A program made the translations under genes and the position numbers. A stretch of 64,000 nt of DNA from Actinoallomurus soli (lineage in GTDB: Bacteria > Actinomycetota > Actinomycetes > Streptosporangiales > Streptosporangiaceae), in contig NZ_JAMXMV010000003.1 in the NCBI RefSeq assembly GCF_024055715.1, positions 434,001 through 498,000 on the forward strand, written 5' to 3'. Under the pieces are notes generated by a model, which saw only the letters and a program-made list of their open reading frames with translations, did no database searches and was not told the origin of the DNA. Below, piece after piece: positions 17,260 to 25,795 of the stretch (within the stretch, counting starts at the first letter, position 1; each line of letters begins with the position of its first letter).

Positions 17260-17410
17260 GACCGACTATTGATCCGCACAGACGGTCACGTCAATGGTCA
17301 ACGACGCTACGAGGCTGCGACCGGCATCGGATGAGAGCCGGTGACGAAGGGATGGGCCGGCGCCTTCCGCCGGTTCCGTGACCACCCGGGCCGTACGAGC
17401 CGGCAGGGGC

Positions 17411-18160
17411 TCAGCCCCCGGTGGCGCCCAGGTCGTCGGAACGGCCGGACTCCAGGCGGGACCACTGGGCGGTGGGACGTCCGTCGGTGCGGACCGTGTC
17501 ACCGGTGGCGGCGTCCCACTTCTGCGGCCGGCCGGCGGGCGAGTCCTCCCAGGTCTCCTGCCGGCCGTACGCGGTCAGGTCCAGGAGCCCGTAGCTGTAG
17601 TCCATCACCTCGACGCCGCGGCCGTTGGTCCAGTAGGTCTCGAAGACGCGGTCGCCGTCGCGCAGGTAGCAGACCAGGTGGAACATTCCGACCTGGCGTC
17701 CGGGGAGCAGACGGTCGGCGGAGTCACGCACGGAGTACCAGGGCACGTCCCAGCCCATGAAGTCCCGGTAGCGGACGCTCTCCTCGTACGGGCCCTGGCA
17801 GAAGGTGGCGTACGTGACGTCGCGGGAGTGCAGGTAGGACAGCTCGCGAACCTGCCCGTTGTAGAACGTGCAGCCCTCGCACTGCTCGGCGGCGGGATGG
17901 CCGGTGTGCCACATGTGGAAGTAGGCGATCAGCTGCCGGCGGCCCTCGAAGGCGTCCAGCAGCGTGACCGGCCCGTGCGGGCCGATGAGCGGGATGGTGG
18001 AGTCCACCTCCACCATCGGCAGCCGGCGGCGGGCCGCCGCGATCGCGTCACCCTCACGGGTATGGGCCTTCTCCCGTACCCGCAGCGCGTCCAGTTCGGC
18101 CTGCCAGGTGGCCCGGTCGACCACCGCCGGCAGGCCCGCGTTCGTCGAGTCGTCGTTCAT
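17411..18160 (-). CDS. DUF899 thioredoxin-like protein
   Basis: A 249-residue cytoplasmic protein of the DUF899 family. Diagnostic blocks are LLDAFEGRRQLIAYFHMWH, the cysteine motif EQCEGCTFYNGQV and the block MGWDVPWYS. The fold is thioredoxin-like, but the cysteines follow CxxC rather than a peroxiredoxin site, and no reaction is established. It sits 92 bp behind the ArsR gene on the same strand, so it may belong to the SRPBCC-ArsR unit, an arrangement often seen in actinomycetes. Confidence 0.9.
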   Translation of the reverse strand: MNDDSTNAGLPAVVDRATWQAELDALRVREKAHTREGDAIAAARRRLPMVEVDSTIPLIGPHGPVTLLDAFEGRRQLIAYFHMWHTGHPAAEQCEGCTFYNGQVRELSYLHSRDVTYATFCQGPYEESVRYRDFMGWDVPWYSVRDSADRLLPGRQVGMFHLVCYLRDGDRVFETYWTNGRGVEVMDYSYGLLDLTAYGRQETWEDSPAGRPQKWDAATGDTVRTDGRPTAQWSRLESGRSDDLGATGG

Positions 18161-18252
18161 TGAGCGCCTCCGAACGCCGCCGCGGTGGGCGGCGGCGTCT
18201 CCGTCGATTCGTTCGTTCGTCTCCCGCTCCGGTCGTCGTCACCGGGCGGGGA

Positions 18253-18585
18253 TCACTGGTCGAGGTGGTTCTTCAACGCGTCGAGCCGGCCGTCCCAGTC
18301 GCGGGCGAGGGCCGCCAGGAACTGCTGCGCCACCCGCATCGGCTCGGAGCGGAGCCGGTACCGCACCCGGCGCCGCTCCCCCGGCTCGGCCGTGACCAGG
18401 CCGGCGTCGGTGAGCAGGGCCAGGTGCTTGGCGACCGCCTGACGCGTGATGGGCAGCCGGGCGGCCAGGTCGGTGGCCGTGGCCGGGCCCGTCGAGGCCA
18501 GCTCGGCCAGGATGGCGCGCCGGGTCGGGTCGGCCAGGGCGACGAAGACCTGCTCGGCGACCGCTTCGATGTCAGGCGGCATCAA
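18253..18585 (-). CDS. ArsR-family transcriptional regulator
   Basis: A 110-residue winged-helix repressor: ALADPTRRAILAELA at the start, recognition helix in LPITRQAVAKHLALLTDAGLV, and the wing GERRRVRYRL. No metal-binding cysteine motif (ELCVCDL) is present, so it is the non-metal type usually paired with an AHSA1/SRPBCC protein. It overlaps the end of the SRPBCC gene by 14 bp. Two perfect palindromes lie upstream of that first gene and are its likely operator. Confidence 0.9.
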   Translation of the reverse strand: MMPPDIEAVAEQVFVALADPTRRAILAELASTGPATATDLAARLPITRQAVAKHLALLTDAGLVTAEPGERRRVRYRLRSEPMRVAQQFLAALARDWDGRLDALKNHLDQ

Positions 18586-19003
18586 GGTGGGCGACCAGCT
18601 CGCCGAGTTCGCTCGCCCAGCCCTGGGTGTGGGCGTCGTACTCCTTGCGGTGGACGTCCTCGGGGAGCTGGGCGAAGCCGGTCTCGACCACGGTGAGCCG
18701 GGTGCCCGCGCCGAGCGGTTCGAGGGTGAACTCGACGTACGTGCGGCGTGGATCGTCCTTCGGCAGTTCCTGGATCTGCCAGGTGAACCCGAACACCGTC
18801 GGCTCCTCGACCCGTTCGACCCGCATGTCGACGGATTGACCGCCGGCCCACGTCATCCGCGCCGCGCCGCCCGGGCGCAGGTCGATGGTCGCCCCGTCGC
18901 CGAACCAGGAGGCCAGCCCCTCGGCGGTGGTGAGCGCCGCCCATACCTTGCTCGGCGGGGCGGTGACCTCGACGGTCCGCTCGATGCGGTCAGGAAAACC
19001 CAC
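18572..19003 (-). CDS. SRPBCC (AHSA1-like) protein
   Basis: A 143-residue START/Bet v1-like fold protein of the AHSA1 group: IERTVEVTAPPSKVWAALTT at the N-terminus, SWFGDGATIDLRPGG in the middle and the C-terminal helix GWASELGELVAHL. GTG at 19003 with GAGGAGG upstream is chosen. The longer frame to 19054 would translate straight through the palindromic operator and is rejected. It is first in the operon with ArsR and possibly DUF899. Such proteins bind hydrophobic ligands; none is known here. Confidence 0.9.
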   Translation of the reverse strand: MGFPDRIERTVEVTAPPSKVWAALTTAEGLASWFGDGATIDLRPGGAARMTWAGGQSVDMRVERVEEPTVFGFTWQIQELPKDDPRRTYVEFTLEPLGAGTRLTVVETGFAQLPEDVHRKEYDAHTQGWASELGELVAHLDAA

Positions 19004-19024
19004 GACAGCCTCCTCAGACGAGTT

Positions 19025-19066
19025 GCAACCGATCGGTTGCCACACTAGTCGCAACCGATCGGTTGC
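19025..19066. promoter_or_regulatory. Two identical 16-bp palindromic operators
   Basis: The perfect palindrome GCAACCGATCGGTTGC occurs twice, at 19025-19040 and 19051-19066, with centres 26 bp apart (2.5 turns). Both lie just upstream of the SRPBCC-ArsR operon, the first 22 bp from the GTG start. Two exact copies of a 16-bp palindrome point to strong selection, most likely as the ArsR operator. Confidence 0.85.
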
Positions 19067-19310
19067 ATCAACCTTCTGACCAAGCCTGGAATGCCGCCGG
19101 ACTTGGCGGTGCGGCTCGCCGCGAAGGGTCTCCGGTCCGCGAGGTCCGCCGCGCTCGACGGCCAGGTGGTCAGCGCGGCAGCCAAGAAGGGATGCTGGTA
19201 ACTCTTATTAGGGATGCACCGATTCGCGGGGTGATATCCGTAATGCAAAGAACTGGGCGCTGACGGTAACATCGGCACTCGAACGGAACGGGAGAGAGGC
19301 GAAGGCAGCG

Positions 19311-19808
19311 GTGGACGGCGAGAAATCTCTCAGTGACCTACTCGGTACGGTCATTCATCCGACACCTCCGCGCAACGACGACCGACCTCGCGAAGACACA
19401 CCTCCACCACCCGAGTCGACAGAGCCGTCCAGTCATCAGGATGAGGCCGCTGTGGATTCCGAAGATGTGACTGAAGAGCGCCAGGACACAGCGCCCGAAA
19501 TCGCCTTCGTCTATGTGCCGACCAAGCCTTACCGCGACACCGGAAGCACCGCGCCGCAGCCCATCTCGTTCGAGCTCCGCAGGCTCGACGATGGTTCGGC
19601 GGGACTGGCCGTCTACACCGATCTGCAGCAGCTCATCGCTCAACTCGGGGAGCACCAACCCTGGGCACGGATCGCAGTGCTCGACCTTCTGGTGCAGCTG
19701 TCCCAGGTCGAGCAGAAGGTCCCGGTCGTAGTGAACCCGGTGCTGGCGGACGGCGCCGAGCGCTGGACCGAGACGGACGTCGCCGGGTGGGAGAGCTCAG
19801 ACGAGTGA
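19311..19808 (+). CDS. SAV_915/SseB-like type VII secretion-associated protein
   Basis: A 165-residue protein from GTG 19311 (GGAGAGAGG-like site upstream). The first 60 residues are acidic, Pro-rich and disordered. Residues 65-150 resemble the SAV_915/SseB-like fold: IAFVYVPTKPY, LAVYTDLQQLIAQLGEHQPW and VVVNPVLADG. These proteins are found beside WXG100-like genes in actinomycetes and are probably cytoplasmic accessory factors. The exported protein 19863-20657 is convergent. Confidence 0.6.
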   Translation: MDGEKSLSDLLGTVIHPTPPRNDDRPREDTPPPPESTEPSSHQDEAAVDSEDVTEERQDTAPEIAFVYVPTKPYRDTGSTAPQPISFELRRLDDGSAGLAVYTDLQQLIAQLGEHQPWARIAVLDLLVQLSQVEQKVPVVVNPVLADGAERWTETDVAGWESSDE

Positions 19809-19862
19809 GCGCTCCGTGACGTCCACCCGCCGCACGTGACCGGATCGGGCGACGAACACGTT

Positions 19863-20657
19863 TTATCGACTGGGAAAACGCGCGAGGAGAGCCCGCGTGA
19901 GAGGGAACGCCTCCTGCCGTGCCTGCTCGTAGGACAGGCCTTTCTGATTGGGCGGCGGACTCACCGCGCGCGGGCCACTGGAGCCCGTCCATTCCAGCCA
20001 GATGATCACATTGCGTACCCGCAGGTTGATCTGAGCGCCATTCGACTCGAAGCGCATCGTATAGGCCTGGTCGCCAAGGCCGGACACCTTCTCGGGAGGC
20101 CCCACCGCTCCCGCGTTCACCGTGGACTTACCGCCTTTGGCATCCGAGATGAGACGGCGCTCGAATATTTTCTTGGCCTCTTCGACCGTCGCGAACTGCG
20201 TGGCGTTGGCATCGAGACCACGGTCGTACGCCTGGCCGAGTGGAGGGTTGCCCGTGCAGGTCTGGTAAGTGCCACCTTGCGTCCCGGGGAGCTCAGCCGG
20301 GCTGTACTTGCCGTACGAGTAGGTGAACTCCATCGAACGCGCCAGGGGTGGAAGGCCCCCACGGAAAGCGCCACAGATGTACGGCAACTCGCGGATCACA
20401 CCGTCCCGATCGGCCACCGCCTCGGCCGGAGGCAGCCGGCCACTCTCGGTGGCGTGCGGCGACGGCTCGGCCTTCGATCCTGTGCCGCCTCCTCCGAAGA
20501 CCCAGATCGAGGCGACGGCCACCAAAAGCAGCACGACCGCCACGAGCGCGAGGACGATCGCCATCCTCGACCGCGGGCGACGAGCCGAGCCATCCGCGTC
20601 CGCTGTTCCCTCACCAGGCTGAGTCGATGTCTGCGATGGGGTGTCGTCATCCGCCAT
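19863..20657 (-). CDS. Membrane-anchored extracytoplasmic protein, unknown family
   Basis: A 264-residue protein with a basic, disordered N-terminus, one transmembrane helix (MAIVLALVAVVLLLVAVASIWVF, residues about 32-54; core ALVAVVLLLVAVASIW), a Gly/Pro linker and an outer domain of about 190 residues. Two cysteines (YICGAF, QTCTGN) may pair. The outer domain (VSGLGDQAYTMRFESNGAQ) recalls DUF3558-like sensor domains, but this is weak. It lies between type VII-related genes. Confidence 0.65.
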   Translation of the reverse strand: MADDDTPSQTSTQPGEGTADADGSARRPRSRMAIVLALVAVVLLLVAVASIWVFGGGGTGSKAEPSPHATESGRLPPAEAVADRDGVIRELPYICGAFRGGLPPLARSMEFTYSYGKYSPAELPGTQGGTYQTCTGNPPLGQAYDRGLDANATQFATVEEAKKIFERRLISDAKGGKSTVNAGAVGPPEKVSGLGDQAYTMRFESNGAQINLRVRNVIIWLEWTGSSGPRAVSPPPNQKGLSYEQARQEAFPLTRALLARFPSR

Positions 20658-20845
20658 GGCTCTATGAAAGCCTGCTCAGACCGTCCCCGTACAGCCGCCG
20701 CCGACGTATACCCGATTGTTAGAAGCTCAGTTGCAGTCAGTCACCAGCTCGGGTTACTCTGACAGTTCGTCTACGCTGGCACACCTGTGTTTCAGAATGA
20801 CAGTTGAGCGGTGAGTTCTTCAGCATCGCGAACACGGGAGATTAA

Positions 20846-21208
20846 ATGGACCAGGCAAGCCTTCGAGTGTTCGTCGAGGATCTCCTCAGCGCGAAAAAAG
20901 CGTTCAGCAATACCGCGGAAGAGCTCGAGAACCACATGCCGACCGGCGGGTTCGCTCGACCATCTGGCGGAAACGAAGAGGTCGATCGAATGATTGACGT
21001 CACCGTTCGGACGATCGGCGAATTCCACCACATCCTTGCCCAGGCGATGGCACAGCACGGCGGAAAGCTGGGGATCGCGGCCGACCGCTATCAGCGCATG
21101 GAGGCGGACACCCTTACGAAGGTGGAGACGGTCAACGGCGTCTTGCAGGACCTGACCACGGCGAAATACCTGCCGCCCAAGGACTTCAAGTCGCCGATCC
21201 CTGACTGA
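20846..21208 (+). CDS. Small helical WXG100/EspC-like protein
   Basis: A 120-residue, mostly helical protein of the size and style of WXG100/EspC-type partners: LRVFVEDLLSAKKAFSNTAEEL at the start and AADRYQRMEADTLTKVETV near the end. No strict W-x-G is present. It is followed 17 bp later by a larger helical protein, as in type VII substrate/chaperone pairs. There is no signal peptide. The assignment rests on size, helix pattern and context. Confidence 0.6.
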   Translation: MDQASLRVFVEDLLSAKKAFSNTAEELENHMPTGGFARPSGGNEEVDRMIDVTVRTIGEFHHILAQAMAQHGGKLGIAADRYQRMEADTLTKVETVNGVLQDLTTAKYLPPKDFKSPIPD

Positions 21209-21225
21209 GAGAGGTTGCGTGCCCG

Positions 21226-22194
21226 GTGTCTCAGAACCCGCTCAAAGATCCACACAAGAACCTTCAACGCCTCTCGGACGTCAAGGACAGCGTTCCCAAA
21301 TACCGCGAGCAGCTTCCACCCTGCTCTTACAAGTTCATCGCCGGAGACTTCGTCGGGCTCCGCCACCTGTCCGACGACCTCTACTGGTTCGCATGGCAGT
21401 GCGACCATGAGGTGAAGGCGCTCGCCGATCACGTCGAGAAGCTCATCGGCGATGGCGGATCCTGGGACAGCGATACGGCGATCGTCTTTCGGAACACGTT
21501 CGGTCAGGACGCGATCCTCACGAACGGCTTCGCTCGCGAGATCTGCGAGATCGCGAAGGTCATCGATCAGCTCGGGCTTCGCCTGGCGAAGTTGGAGTTC
21601 GTCATCGAGCAGGCCCTGCAGCGGGGACTGAGCAAGGGTTACCTGCAGTGGACCCAGTCCACCACGGAGGCGAACAGCGGTCTGATCGCCCTGAGCAACC
21701 CCGCCGGGGGTTTCGTCATCGCGAAACCAGGCGACAACGCAGCGGCGCCGAAGTACGCCGCAGGACTGCGCCAGCTCTACACCAAGTCACTCGACCAGGC
21801 AGAGCGCATCCGCAAGAATGCCACGACCGAGCTCGCGACGCTCTGCGCGCCGCTGTCCAAAGCCCTCACCTGGTATCTGAAGAAGGACGAGTACGACTCA
21901 GGCGGCCTTCTGGCGCCCAGCCAGATCGAGAAGGACTCCGCAGAGGTCGACAAGCTTCAGAAGGCCTACGCGAACAGCGTGAAGCACCTCAGCGCGAGCG
22001 ACTTCAGCAGTGCGGTGGACGACGCCAAGAAGATCGGGAGCGACGTCAAGACGATCAGCGACATCGTGGGCGGCATCAAGGGCCTGAAGGGCGCGGACCT
22101 CGCGAAGGGGATCGGGACGGCGGGCGACAACGTCAGCAAGGTCGGGTCCGTCATCACCGACATCCTCCTGCTGCTCGCCGTGGCCCCGAAGTGA
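21226..22194 (+). CDS. Large helical WXG-like protein (type VII substrate candidate)
   Basis: A 322-residue protein starting at GTG 21226. The N-terminal half is helical with Trp near a turn (LYWFAWQCDHEVKALADHVEKL, core WFAWQCDHEVKALADHVEKL) and GGSWDSDTAIVFRNTF, which resembles the WxG...AF pattern of LXG/WXG proteins. The C-terminal third is long helices ending in a hydrophobic segment (VGSVITDILLLLAVAP). No toxin domain is visible. A parallel protein lies at 27785-28771. Confidence 0.6.
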   Translation: MSQNPLKDPHKNLQRLSDVKDSVPKYREQLPPCSYKFIAGDFVGLRHLSDDLYWFAWQCDHEVKALADHVEKLIGDGGSWDSDTAIVFRNTFGQDAILTNGFAREICEIAKVIDQLGLRLAKLEFVIEQALQRGLSKGYLQWTQSTTEANSGLIALSNPAGGFVIAKPGDNAAAPKYAAGLRQLYTKSLDQAERIRKNATTELATLCAPLSKALTWYLKKDEYDSGGLLAPSQIEKDSAEVDKLQKAYANSVKHLSASDFSSAVDDAKKIGSDVKTISDIVGGIKGLKGADLAKGIGTAGDNVSKVGSVITDILLLLAVAPK

Positions 22195-22352
22195 GCCGGG
22201 ACGCCGAGACCTCCCGGTAGCCGCCCGGCTCGCCGCTGCTTGCACCCACCGACCGACGTTCCTCGAACGTCACGCATGCTCGGCGCTCGATCGGGCATCA
22301 ACGGGGCCGTCAACGATCAGAGTTCGATCGCGCTGTCTCCGGAGGGGTCACG

Positions 22353-22712
22353 GTGAACTGCCTGTTCAGGGTCGGGGAAGAGAGCGTCTGGACCCCGTCC
22401 GCGGAGGCCGGCCGGTTGTACGTCGGGATGACGAAGTGCCTGGCGGCGGGCGGAGGTCGGGCGACCGGCGTCAGGACGATCGCCGAGGACGTCTTCGAGA
22501 TCGACCCCGAGTCGTTCGGCGCGCTGGTCGAGGTGGCCTACAAGGAGTACTTCAACTCCACGAACCGGGTGTACCGCAGCCAGCTTCACGGCTGGCTGCT
22601 CACGTCCCTCGTCCTGCTGGCACGGGCGGGCAGGCCGGTGACGCCGTCCAACGACGAGGAGCGCGAGTTCGTCGAGGACATCTCCGAGCACGCCAAGGCG
22701 ATGCCCTCCTAG
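22353..22712 (+). CDS. DUF6086-like protein
   Basis: A 119-residue protein from GTG 22353 with a strong GGAGGGG site. It matches the DUF6086 style seen next to type VII-like genes in actinomycetes: FRVGEESVWTPSAEAGRLYVG at the start (core VGEESVWTPSAEAGRLYVG) and EIDPESFGALVEVAY followed by a helical tail. Function is unknown. It closes the first WXG-like set. Confidence 0.65.
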   Translation: MNCLFRVGEESVWTPSAEAGRLYVGMTKCLAAGGGRATGVRTIAEDVFEIDPESFGALVEVAYKEYFNSTNRVYRSQLHGWLLTSLVLLARAGRPVTPSNDEEREFVEDISEHAKAMPS

Positions 22713-22722
22713 ACCTGCGGGC

Positions 22723-22996
22723 TCACTCGACGAGCCGGACGCTGCGCACCACCTTGTCCATGTCGGTGTCGCTCAGCGCGCCGGGCCGGCCGGTGTGGAC
22801 GTACAGGACGAAGGACAACGACCCGGCGCCGCGGACCGGGCGTACGACGATGCGAATGGTCGTACCCGTCGACCCGCACCTGTCGGAGTCCGCCTCTCTC
22901 GGACCAACTGCCGTGCGACCAGCCGGACGCCCCGCACGGCTCAACCCTGCGGACAAGCCTCACATACTCGGCGCGATCCGTTGGCTTGCCCGTCAT
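22723..22996 (-). pseudogene. Possible small frameshifted gene
   Basis: Two overlapping frames on the minus strand together look like one small protein. The first begins ATG 22996 with MTGKPTDRAEYVRLVRRVEP. The second supplies a coding-like end: TTIRIVVRPVRGAGSLSF, then SDTDMDKVVRSVRLVE, stop at 22723. A shift near 22870 would join them. No good ribosome site is visible. The rest of 22713-23106 holds nothing else that I can support. Confidence 0.3.
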
Positions 22997-23106
22997 TAGG
23001 GGCAGTCCCCACCGGCACGGCAAATCCCCGACGGCGAGGTGGCGGTGGTCGCGCCAAAGAGATGTAAGGCTTATAAAGCTGCTATACCTATTACTCGGGA
23101 GGCAGC

Positions 23107-23679
23107 GTGAAGATCCCCATAGACGACTACGCGTGGGGCGTGGCGGTCGCGAACGACCTGGTCGCCACCTCACCCACCGTGCGGGCCGACGGAGACGGGC
23201 TGCCCGGCCCGAGTGCGCTGGCGGACTTCCTCGCCGCGCACCGGCTGCGACGCGACGACCCTCCCACCGACGAGGACGTCCGCCAGGTGCACTTCCTGCG
23301 CCGCGAGGTACGGGGGATCATCGAGACCGAGACCGCCGACCAGGCCGTCGCCGGTGCGACCGTGCTGATCCGGCGTGCCGGGCTGCCTCCGACCCTGGAG
23401 CTGGATGACGAGGGGCGGTGGGAATGGCGGGTGCCCACCACGCCGGAGGCCTCCCTCGCGGACGAACTGGCCGCGCTCGTCGCCATCGGCATCCTGGGGG
23501 TCGTACGAACGCTGGGGCACGAGCGCTTCCGTCCCTGCGCGGCTCCCGGCTGCCGAGGGGTGTTCGCCGACATCAGCCGGGCCGGACGCCGCCGCTACTG
23601 CATGCCCGACCTGTGCGGTAACCGCGTCAACGTCGCCAACCACCGCGCGCGCCAACGCGAAGGGACCCCGATCCGATGA
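23107..23679 (+). CDS. CGNR zinc-finger/ABATE-domain protein
   Basis: A 190-residue protein of the CGNR family, thought to be stress-response transcription regulators. The N-terminal ABATE-like region spans about 1-135. The zinc finger at about 143-185 shows CAAPGCRGVF, RRRYCMPDLCGNRVN and the family's CGNR box. GTG at 23107 has GGGAGG close upstream. Its stop overlaps the next start as ATGA, linking it to a dual-specificity-type phosphatase. Confidence 0.9.
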   Translation: MKIPIDDYAWGVAVANDLVATSPTVRADGDGLPGPSALADFLAAHRLRRDDPPTDEDVRQVHFLRREVRGIIETETADQAVAGATVLIRRAGLPPTLELDDEGRWEWRVPTTPEASLADELAALVAIGILGVVRTLGHERFRPCAAPGCRGVFADISRAGRRRYCMPDLCGNRVNVANHRARQREGTPIR

Positions 23680-24131
23680 GCACCTCGCCGCTGCACGGTA
23701 GCGTCCGCCTGCCCGACGGCTCCTACGTCCGCGGCCGTGGCCTGCGCCGCCCACTGCCCGAAGGGCCCACGCCCGACGTCGGCCTCTACCTCGGATCCGA
23801 CCGGCTTCGCCGCCGCCACGAGGCCGCGTTGCCCTGGTCCCACACCTGGATCGACTGGCCCGACTTCCTGCTGCCCCGCGACTCCGAGGAGGCCGTCCGG
23901 CAGATTCACCACCTGCACGGACAGGCGAGGGCCGGCGCGCTGGCCGAGGTCGCGTGCGGCGGCGGCGTCGGCCGCACCGGCACGGTCATCGCCTGCCTGG
24001 CCATCCTGTCCGGAGTGGACCCGGCCGACGCGGTCACCTGGACCCGCGAACACCACCACCCCAAAGCCGTGGAGACCCCCTGGCAACGCCGCTGGGTGAC
24101 CCGTTTCCCACGCGTCATCCCCGACCGCTGA
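23676..24131 (+). CDS. Protein-tyrosine/dual-specificity phosphatase-like protein
   Basis: A 151-residue protein with the cysteine-phosphatase loop C-G-G-G-V-G-R-T-G (CX5R) in EVACGGGVGRTGTVIACLA and an upstream aspartate (DWPDFLLP) that could act as the general acid. It is translationally coupled (ATGA) to the CGNR regulator. Substrate unknown; a regulatory dephosphorylation role is inferred. Confidence 0.85.
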   Translation: MSTSPLHGSVRLPDGSYVRGRGLRRPLPEGPTPDVGLYLGSDRLRRRHEAALPWSHTWIDWPDFLLPRDSEEAVRQIHHLHGQARAGALAEVACGGGVGRTGTVIACLAILSGVDPADAVTWTREHHHPKAVETPWQRRWVTRFPRVIPDR

Positions 24132-24187
24132 CGGAGCCCACTGGCACGGCCCCGGCCGCGGATCCCCACCGACGTGCGCGGAGGACG

Positions 24188-25066
24188 TCACGCGTGCCGG
24201 TCGGCGGCGAGGAACGATGTCAGCAGCGGGAGCAGGGCGTCGGGGCGGTCCAACGGGATGATGTGGCCGCAGTCGTCGATGAGGTGGCCGACGAGGTCGT
24301 CGCTGACCGGCCGCAGCTGGCGTTCGAGTGCGTCCCCGACGGGATGGGCGCCGATGGCCATGGTGGGCACCGTCAGCCGGTGGGAGTCGACGGCGTCCTG
24401 GATCTGCCGGGCGCTGGTGGGCAGGGCTCGATAGTAGGAGAAGGCGCAGCGCAGGGCGTCGGTCCCGGTGTACGCGCTGACGAACGCGTCCCGGATCGCA
24501 GGAGGCACGCCGCGTCCGCGGGTGCTGGAGCCGAGGAACCAGTCGATGTACTCGGCTTCGTGTCCGGCCAGGACCGTCTCCGCGAGGCCCGGAACCGCGT
24601 GGAAGCCGAACCACCACGGCGCCCCGCCGGCGAGGAAGTCCTCGGCGCCGGGCAACCGGCCCAGCAGTGACTCCATGAGGACGAGCCGTCGTACGCGGTC
24701 GGGCCGCCGCATCCCGAGCAGGAACGCCGGCGGGGTGCCCGCGTCGATGCCGACGACCGCCGCCGTGGGTTCGCCCAGGGCGTCGAGGAGTTGTTCGGCG
24801 TCGGTGGCGAGGGTGCCCGCGTCGTAGCCGTCCGGCGCCCTCGTGCTGGCGCCGAATCCCCGCAGGTCCGGGGCGATGACGCGGTACCGCCCGGAGAGGC
24901 CGGCGATGATGTCGGTCCACAGCCGCCAGGTGTGCGGGAAGCCGTGCAGCAGCAGGACGGCGGGCCCGTCCCCGGCGATCGCCACGTTCACTTCAATGCC
25001 GTTGACCGGCACCCGGCGCAGGACGAGGTCGGGTGCGGAGTGGTGCGAGGGGGCTGTGCCGGGCAT
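24188..25066 (-). CDS. Alpha/beta hydrolase, epoxide hydrolase/dehalogenase type
   Basis: A 292-residue hydrolase. The oxyanion motif is LLHGFPHTW, DLRGFGAS follows, and the nucleophile elbow VGIDAGTP has aspartate in place of serine, as in epoxide hydrolases and haloalkane dehalogenases. The histidine is in DDCGHIIPLDRPD. A cap domain lies between. It is divergent from an HxlR regulator with an inverted repeat at the junction, so it is probably induced by a xenobiotic-like ligand. Confidence 0.9.
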   Translation of the reverse strand: MPGTAPSHHSAPDLVLRRVPVNGIEVNVAIAGDGPAVLLLHGFPHTWRLWTDIIAGLSGRYRVIAPDLRGFGASTRAPDGYDAGTLATDAEQLLDALGEPTAAVVGIDAGTPPAFLLGMRRPDRVRRLVLMESLLGRLPGAEDFLAGGAPWWFGFHAVPGLAETVLAGHEAEYIDWFLGSSTRGRGVPPAIRDAFVSAYTGTDALRCAFSYYRALPTSARQIQDAVDSHRLTVPTMAIGAHPVGDALERQLRPVSDDLVGHLIDDCGHIIPLDRPDALLPLLTSFLAADRHA

Positions 25067-25089
25067 GGTCTCTCCAGGTGGTCACCAAT

Positions 25090-25114
25090 GGTTACAAAGG
25101 GAGATTAGGTAACC
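25090..25114. promoter_or_regulatory. Inverted repeat between hydrolase and HxlR genes
   Basis: GGTTAC (25090-25095) and GTAACC (25109-25114) form a perfect inverted repeat with a 13-bp AT-rich spacer in the 49-bp divergent gap. HxlR regulators bind such sites; the repeat ends one base before the HxlR GTG, suggesting autorepression. Confidence 0.6.
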
Positions 25115-25115
25115 T

Positions 25116-25598
25116 GTGATCTCACTCCAAGACGGCACTTTCTCGACAGGTGGTGAGCTCCGGGTGACCTCCTCCCCGGCCCGTACGCCGAACCCTCCGG
25201 GCCGTACGCCGAAGGGAGCGCGCGGCGACCTCTTCGACCCCGGGTGTCCGACCCGTCGGCTGCTGGACCGCATCGGCACCAAGTGGACGTCCATGGCCGT
25301 CAAGGTTCTGGCGGAAGCATCCCCGCAGGAGGTGCGCTTCGCCGAACTCCAGCGGCGGATGCCCGGCGTCTCCCAGAAGATGCTGTCCACGACCCTGCAG
25401 AGCCTGGCCCGCGACGGCCTGGTCGTCCGCCGGGTGGAGCCGACCGTGCCGCCGCGCGTCCACTACCGGCTCACAGACCTGGGCCTGTCGCTGGAGGCCG
25501 TGCTGGCCGCGGTCAGGAACTGGGCCGAGGAGCACATGGCGGAGATCGACCGCGCCAACATGGACGGCGGAGCCACGGCCGCCGGCACCGACGGGTAG
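25116..25598 (+). CDS. HxlR-family transcriptional regulator
   Basis: A 160-residue winged-helix protein. A Pro-rich 38-residue leader precedes the HxlR core DPGCPTRRLLDRIGTKWTSM, LQRRMPGVSQKMLSTTLQSL and PPRVHYRLTDLGLSL. The cysteine in DPGCPTR is at the position often used for redox or electrophile sensing in this family. GTG at 25116 is used; a later start inside the leader is possible. It is divergent from the epoxide-hydrolase-type gene. Confidence 0.9.
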   Translation: MISLQDGTFSTGGELRVTSSPARTPNPPGRTPKGARGDLFDPGCPTRRLLDRIGTKWTSMAVKVLAEASPQEVRFAELQRRMPGVSQKMLSTTLQSLARDGLVVRRVEPTVPPRVHYRLTDLGLSLEAVLAAVRNWAEEHMAEIDRANMDGGATAAGTDG

Positions 25599-25795
25599 TT
25601 CCCGCAGAATTCGATTGACTTTTAGCGGGTCCGAATCACCCGACTGCGCGATCACCCGGTCCCACCCGAGAGCTTGATCTGCATCTTGCCGGTGGCCTAG
25701 GCTTACCGCCGGTCAACTACGGGGTTACCTGGGTCGGCGACGGGGAGCGCGAGCCGAGGTCCGGGCATGCGGTCAGATCCGAGAGGCTACGCGTA

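Noticed and set aside
19003-19054. N-terminal extension of the SRPBCC protein
   Set aside because: It would translate through the palindromic operator and has no ribosome site; GTG 19003 has GAGGAGG.
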